From the NCBI GenBank assembly GCA_902773665.1, contig CACYFF010000021.1, forward strand, positions 1 to 43,445: a DNA stretch of 43,445 bases, written 5' to 3'. Shown in pieces: positions 41,613 to 43,445 of the stretch. Source of the DNA: an uncultured Eubacteriales bacterium (GTDB lineage: Bacteria > Bacillota > Clostridia > Peptostreptococcales > Anaerovoracaceae). The position numbers and the translations under genes are program-made. How positions within the stretch are numbered: the first letter of the stretch is position 1; every line of letters starts with the position of its first letter. The notes beneath the pieces are model-generated. The model saw nothing but the letters and a program-made list of their open reading frames with translations. It was not told the DNA's origin and did not search any database.

Positions 41613-41681
41613 ATGAAGCATGATGTGTTTGTCAGCTTCTCCTTCTCGGACAGAGAGGCTGCGGAAAACCGGAACCGCTGA
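41613..41681 (+). pseudogene. Truncated TIR-domain gene (N-terminal 22 codons only)
   Basis: AAAGGAA before the ATG, then MKHDVFVSFSFSDREAAE, which is box 1 of a TIR domain (first beta strand plus the S-x-x-D-R-E loop), then a stop at 41679. A TIR domain needs about 130 residues, so only its first strand survives. The remaining TIR sequence is not present in any frame before the amidohydrolase gene at 41704. Position straight after the RyR gene matches known TIR-RyR neighbourhoods. Confidence 0.6.
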
Positions 41682-41703
41682 TGCATCAGCAGAAGGAGTT
41701 AGT

Positions 41704-43320
41704 ATGGACACCATTTTTTACAACGGCAAGATCTACACCATGGAAAAGGGTTGGGACGTGCAGTCCGCAGTCGCCGTGCAGGACGGCATTATCCAGCGGG
41801 TGGGAAGCGACGAAGAAGTGCTGGCTCTGAAGACGGAGGGCACAAAGTGCGTGGATCTGCAGGGAAAGACGATGCTGCCCGGGTTCACCGACAGTCACAT
41901 GCACCTGCTGAGCTACGGCTACAGCCTGGAAAAGGTGAATTTCTACAGCGCCCGCAGCGTGGACGATCTTGTGAGCCTGGCCAAGGACTTCCTGGCGAAG
42001 CGGCCCTATCTCACCTGGCTGCAGGGCAGGGGCTGGAACCAGGAATATTGGACGGAAGGGCGCTTTCCGACACGCCACGATCTGGACCGCATTTCCACAG
42101 AGATCCCCATGTCCTTCACCCGTGCCTGCGGTCACATCATCGTCTGCAATTCCAAGGCGCTGGAGGTGATGGGCGTTACGAAGGACACGCCGGATCCCTT
42201 CGGCGGGCAGATCGACCGGGACGAAAATAGAGAACCTCTAGGCATCTTCCGGGAAGCTGCCCGGGATATCGTGTATAATGCACTTCCGGAACTGACGGTG
42301 GACGACGTAAAACGCATGCTGAGAAACGGCATGGACGAGCTGGTGAAGGCCGGCATTACCGAAGTGCAGACCGACGACTTCGAAGCGCTGCCGCCGGGGC
42401 AGTATCAGAAAGTCCTGGATGCCTATCATCAGCTGGAGGCCGCCGGCGAACTGAAAGTCCGTGTGTTTGAACAGTGCCTGCTGGCATCCCAGGATCTGCT
42501 GGAAAAATTCCTCTCCGAGGGTCACCATACGGGAGAGGGCACACCGATGTTCCGGGTCGGCCCGTTAAAGCTGATGGCGGACGGTTCGCTGGGCGGCCGC
42601 ACGGCATATCTGGGCAGACCCTACGCGGATGACCCCTCCACCGAAGGCATTCCCGTCTTTACCCAGGAGCAGCTGGACAAACTGATCCTGACAGCGCAGC
42701 AGGGCGGCATGATGGCTGCAGTGCACTGCATCGGCTGCGGCGCAGCGGAGATGACCATGCACGCCATCGAAGCGGCGCAGCTGGCATGCCCGAAGCCGGA
42801 TCTGCGGCATGCGATCGTGCATTGCCAGATCACGGATAAGCCGCTGCTGGAACAGTTCGCGAAACTCAACGTCGTGGCACACATCCAGCCCGCTTTTGTG
42901 GACGACGACATTCCCATCGTGGAGGCGCGGGTCGGCAAAGAACTGACGCAGACCAGCTACAACTGGAAGACGCTGCAGGACAGCGGCGTATGTATCGCGG
43001 GCGGTTCCGACAGCCCGGTGATCGACTTTTCCGTCATGAACGGCATCTACTGCGCGGTGACTCGCAAGAGATTGAACGGCGAGCCCGAGGGCGGCTGGCT
43101 GCCCGATCAGAAACTGACGGTGGAAGAGGCGGTGCGCACTTACACTATGGGCGGCGCCTATGCCTCCTATGACGAAAGAGTGCGGAGCACGATCCGCAAC
43201 GGCAAGTACGCGGACCTGGTGGTGTTGGACCGCGATATCTTCGAGATCCCGGCGGAAGAGATAAAAGATGCCAAAGTGGAGATGACCGTGCTGAACGGCG
43301 AGATCGTGTTTACGAGATAA
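41704..43320 (+). CDS. YtcJ-like amidohydrolase (Amidohydro_3)
   Basis: 538 residues from the ATG at 41704 (AAGGAG at 41691-41698 region); the in-frame extension to 41620 covers the TIR stump. Metal-dependent hydrolase: N-terminal beta-sandwich (NGKIYTMEKGW), the HxH metal ligands in PGFTDSHMHLL, a middle KLMADGSLGGRTAYL, His in AAVHCIGCGA and AIVHCQ, and the catalytic Asp in GGSDSPV. YtcJ-type proteins are predicted exoenzymes for amides or formamides; the real substrate is unknown. No signal peptide. Monocistronic or last gene of the RyR unit. Confidence 0.9.
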   Translation: MDTIFYNGKIYTMEKGWDVQSAVAVQDGIIQRVGSDEEVLALKTEGTKCVDLQGKTMLPGFTDSHMHLLSYGYSLEKVNFYSARSVDDLVSLAKDFLAKRPYLTWLQGRGWNQEYWTEGRFPTRHDLDRISTEIPMSFTRACGHIIVCNSKALEVMGVTKDTPDPFGGQIDRDENREPLGIFREAARDIVYNALPELTVDDVKRMLRNGMDELVKAGITEVQTDDFEALPPGQYQKVLDAYHQLEAAGELKVRVFEQCLLASQDLLEKFLSEGHHTGEGTPMFRVGPLKLMADGSLGGRTAYLGRPYADDPSTEGIPVFTQEQLDKLILTAQQGGMMAAVHCIGCGAAEMTMHAIEAAQLACPKPDLRHAIVHCQITDKPLLEQFAKLNVVAHIQPAFVDDDIPIVEARVGKELTQTSYNWKTLQDSGVCIAGGSDSPVIDFSVMNGIYCAVTRKRLNGEPEGGWLPDQKLTVEEAVRTYTMGGAYASYDERVRSTIRNGKYADLVVLDRDIFEIPAEEIKDAKVEMTVLNGEIVFTR

Positions 43321-43347
43321 TCGGAACAGAATAAAACCCCTGCATCG

Positions 43348-43445
43348 TGAACTGCTACCCGTCAAGTGGACAGTGAAAAATCATAAGATTTTCGCAGCCA
43401 GCAACAGCAATGTTGTTGGCTGTTTTTATGCAGCCGGACTACCCC
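43348..43445. mobile_element. Possible end of an IS3-family element
   Basis: TGAACTGCTACCCGTCAAGT (43348-43367) followed by GGAC resembles the TGaactGcacCC-type terminal repeat of IS150-group IS3 elements. The rest of the window would be the element's interior leader. The transposase lies outside, so this rests on the end sequence alone. Confidence 0.35.
43395..43427 (+). terminator. Hairpin with U-run near the right edge
   Basis: 12-bp stem (43395-43406 and 43411-43422, one G-U) with a GCAA tetraloop, followed by TTTTT. It can end the amidohydrolase transcript or shield the neighbouring insertion element from read-in. Confidence 0.85.

Noticed and set aside
1-43445. CRISPR arrays, tRNA or rRNA genes, prophage modules
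   Set aside because: I saw no regularly spaced repeats, no cloverleaf or rRNA signatures and no phage structural or integrase genes.

Overview
The window is about 43 kb of GC-rich (roughly 57%) bacterial chromosome. It is densely coded on both strands, with short intergenic gaps, AGGAGG-type ribosome binding sites and many extended -10 promoters of the TGnTATAAT kind. The gene content points to an anaerobic member of the Bacillota, class Clostridia: bactofilin, TypA, MATE and DMT exporters, a four-domain pyruvate carboxylase, a cobalamin methionine synthase whose reactivation domain is a separate gene, and CPCC and DUF4854-type small proteins. A gut or rumen clostridium (Lachnospiraceae or Anaerovoracaceae-like) is my guess; there is no rRNA or tRNA here to place it.

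Layout. 1-1.8 kb: the 3' part of a large kinase-fold protein, closed by three consecutive hairpins. 2.0-6.7 kb: acyl-CoA thioesterase, a PLP gamma-lyase/transsulfuration enzyme, an amino acid permease, an omega-amidase-like nitrilase and a bactofilin. 6.8-8.6 kb (minus strand): PlsC acyltransferase and a methyltransferase. 8.7-13.1 kb: typA, a broken RlmD-type 23S rRNA methyltransferase, a 54-codon aconitase-X-like mini-gene and a membrane-anchored XRE regulator. 13.2-15.1 kb: PAP2-like protein and M28 peptidase. 15.2-17.9 kb (minus strand): the tldD/pmbA pair, divergent from pyruvate carboxylase (18.0-21.4 kb). 21.4-24.7 kb: zinc-ribbon membrane protein, Fe-S aldo/keto reductase, DMT transporter and mnmA. 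24.7-28.8 kb: a methionine operon (metF, metH reactivation domain, metH) behind a leader that has its own promoter, a 25-codon ORF with three consecutive Met codons and an intrinsic terminator. 28.9-31.5 kb: CPCC protein, a signal-anchored RNase-like protein, Nudix hydrolase and a GH3 lipoprotein. 31.6-35.5 kb: FAD oxidoreductase, a membrane HExxH protein, a coupled membrane protein and a MATE exporter. 35.5-37.7 kb (minus strand): DUF4854-like lipoprotein, an M20 peptidase and a small partner. 37.8-39.5 kb: flavodoxin-like protein and an ArsB/NhaD-type permease. 39.5-41.7 kb: a structured palindromic element, a second aconitase-X-like mini-gene, a RyR-domain/TrkA-N membrane protein and the stump of a TIR gene. 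41.7-43.3 kb: a YtcJ-like amidohydrolase, then what looks like the end of an IS3-type element.

Most of the window is ordinary metabolism. The most interesting parts are (i) the apparent methionine-codon attenuator before metF-metH, (ii) the RyR channel-like protein next to a TIR remnant, which recalls NAD-nucleotide signalling, and (iii) a recurring pattern of genes that keep their two ends but lack their middles or tails (rlmD, two aconitase-X-like genes, the TIR gene). That pattern means either genome decay or an assembly artefact and should be tested before any of these is interpreted.
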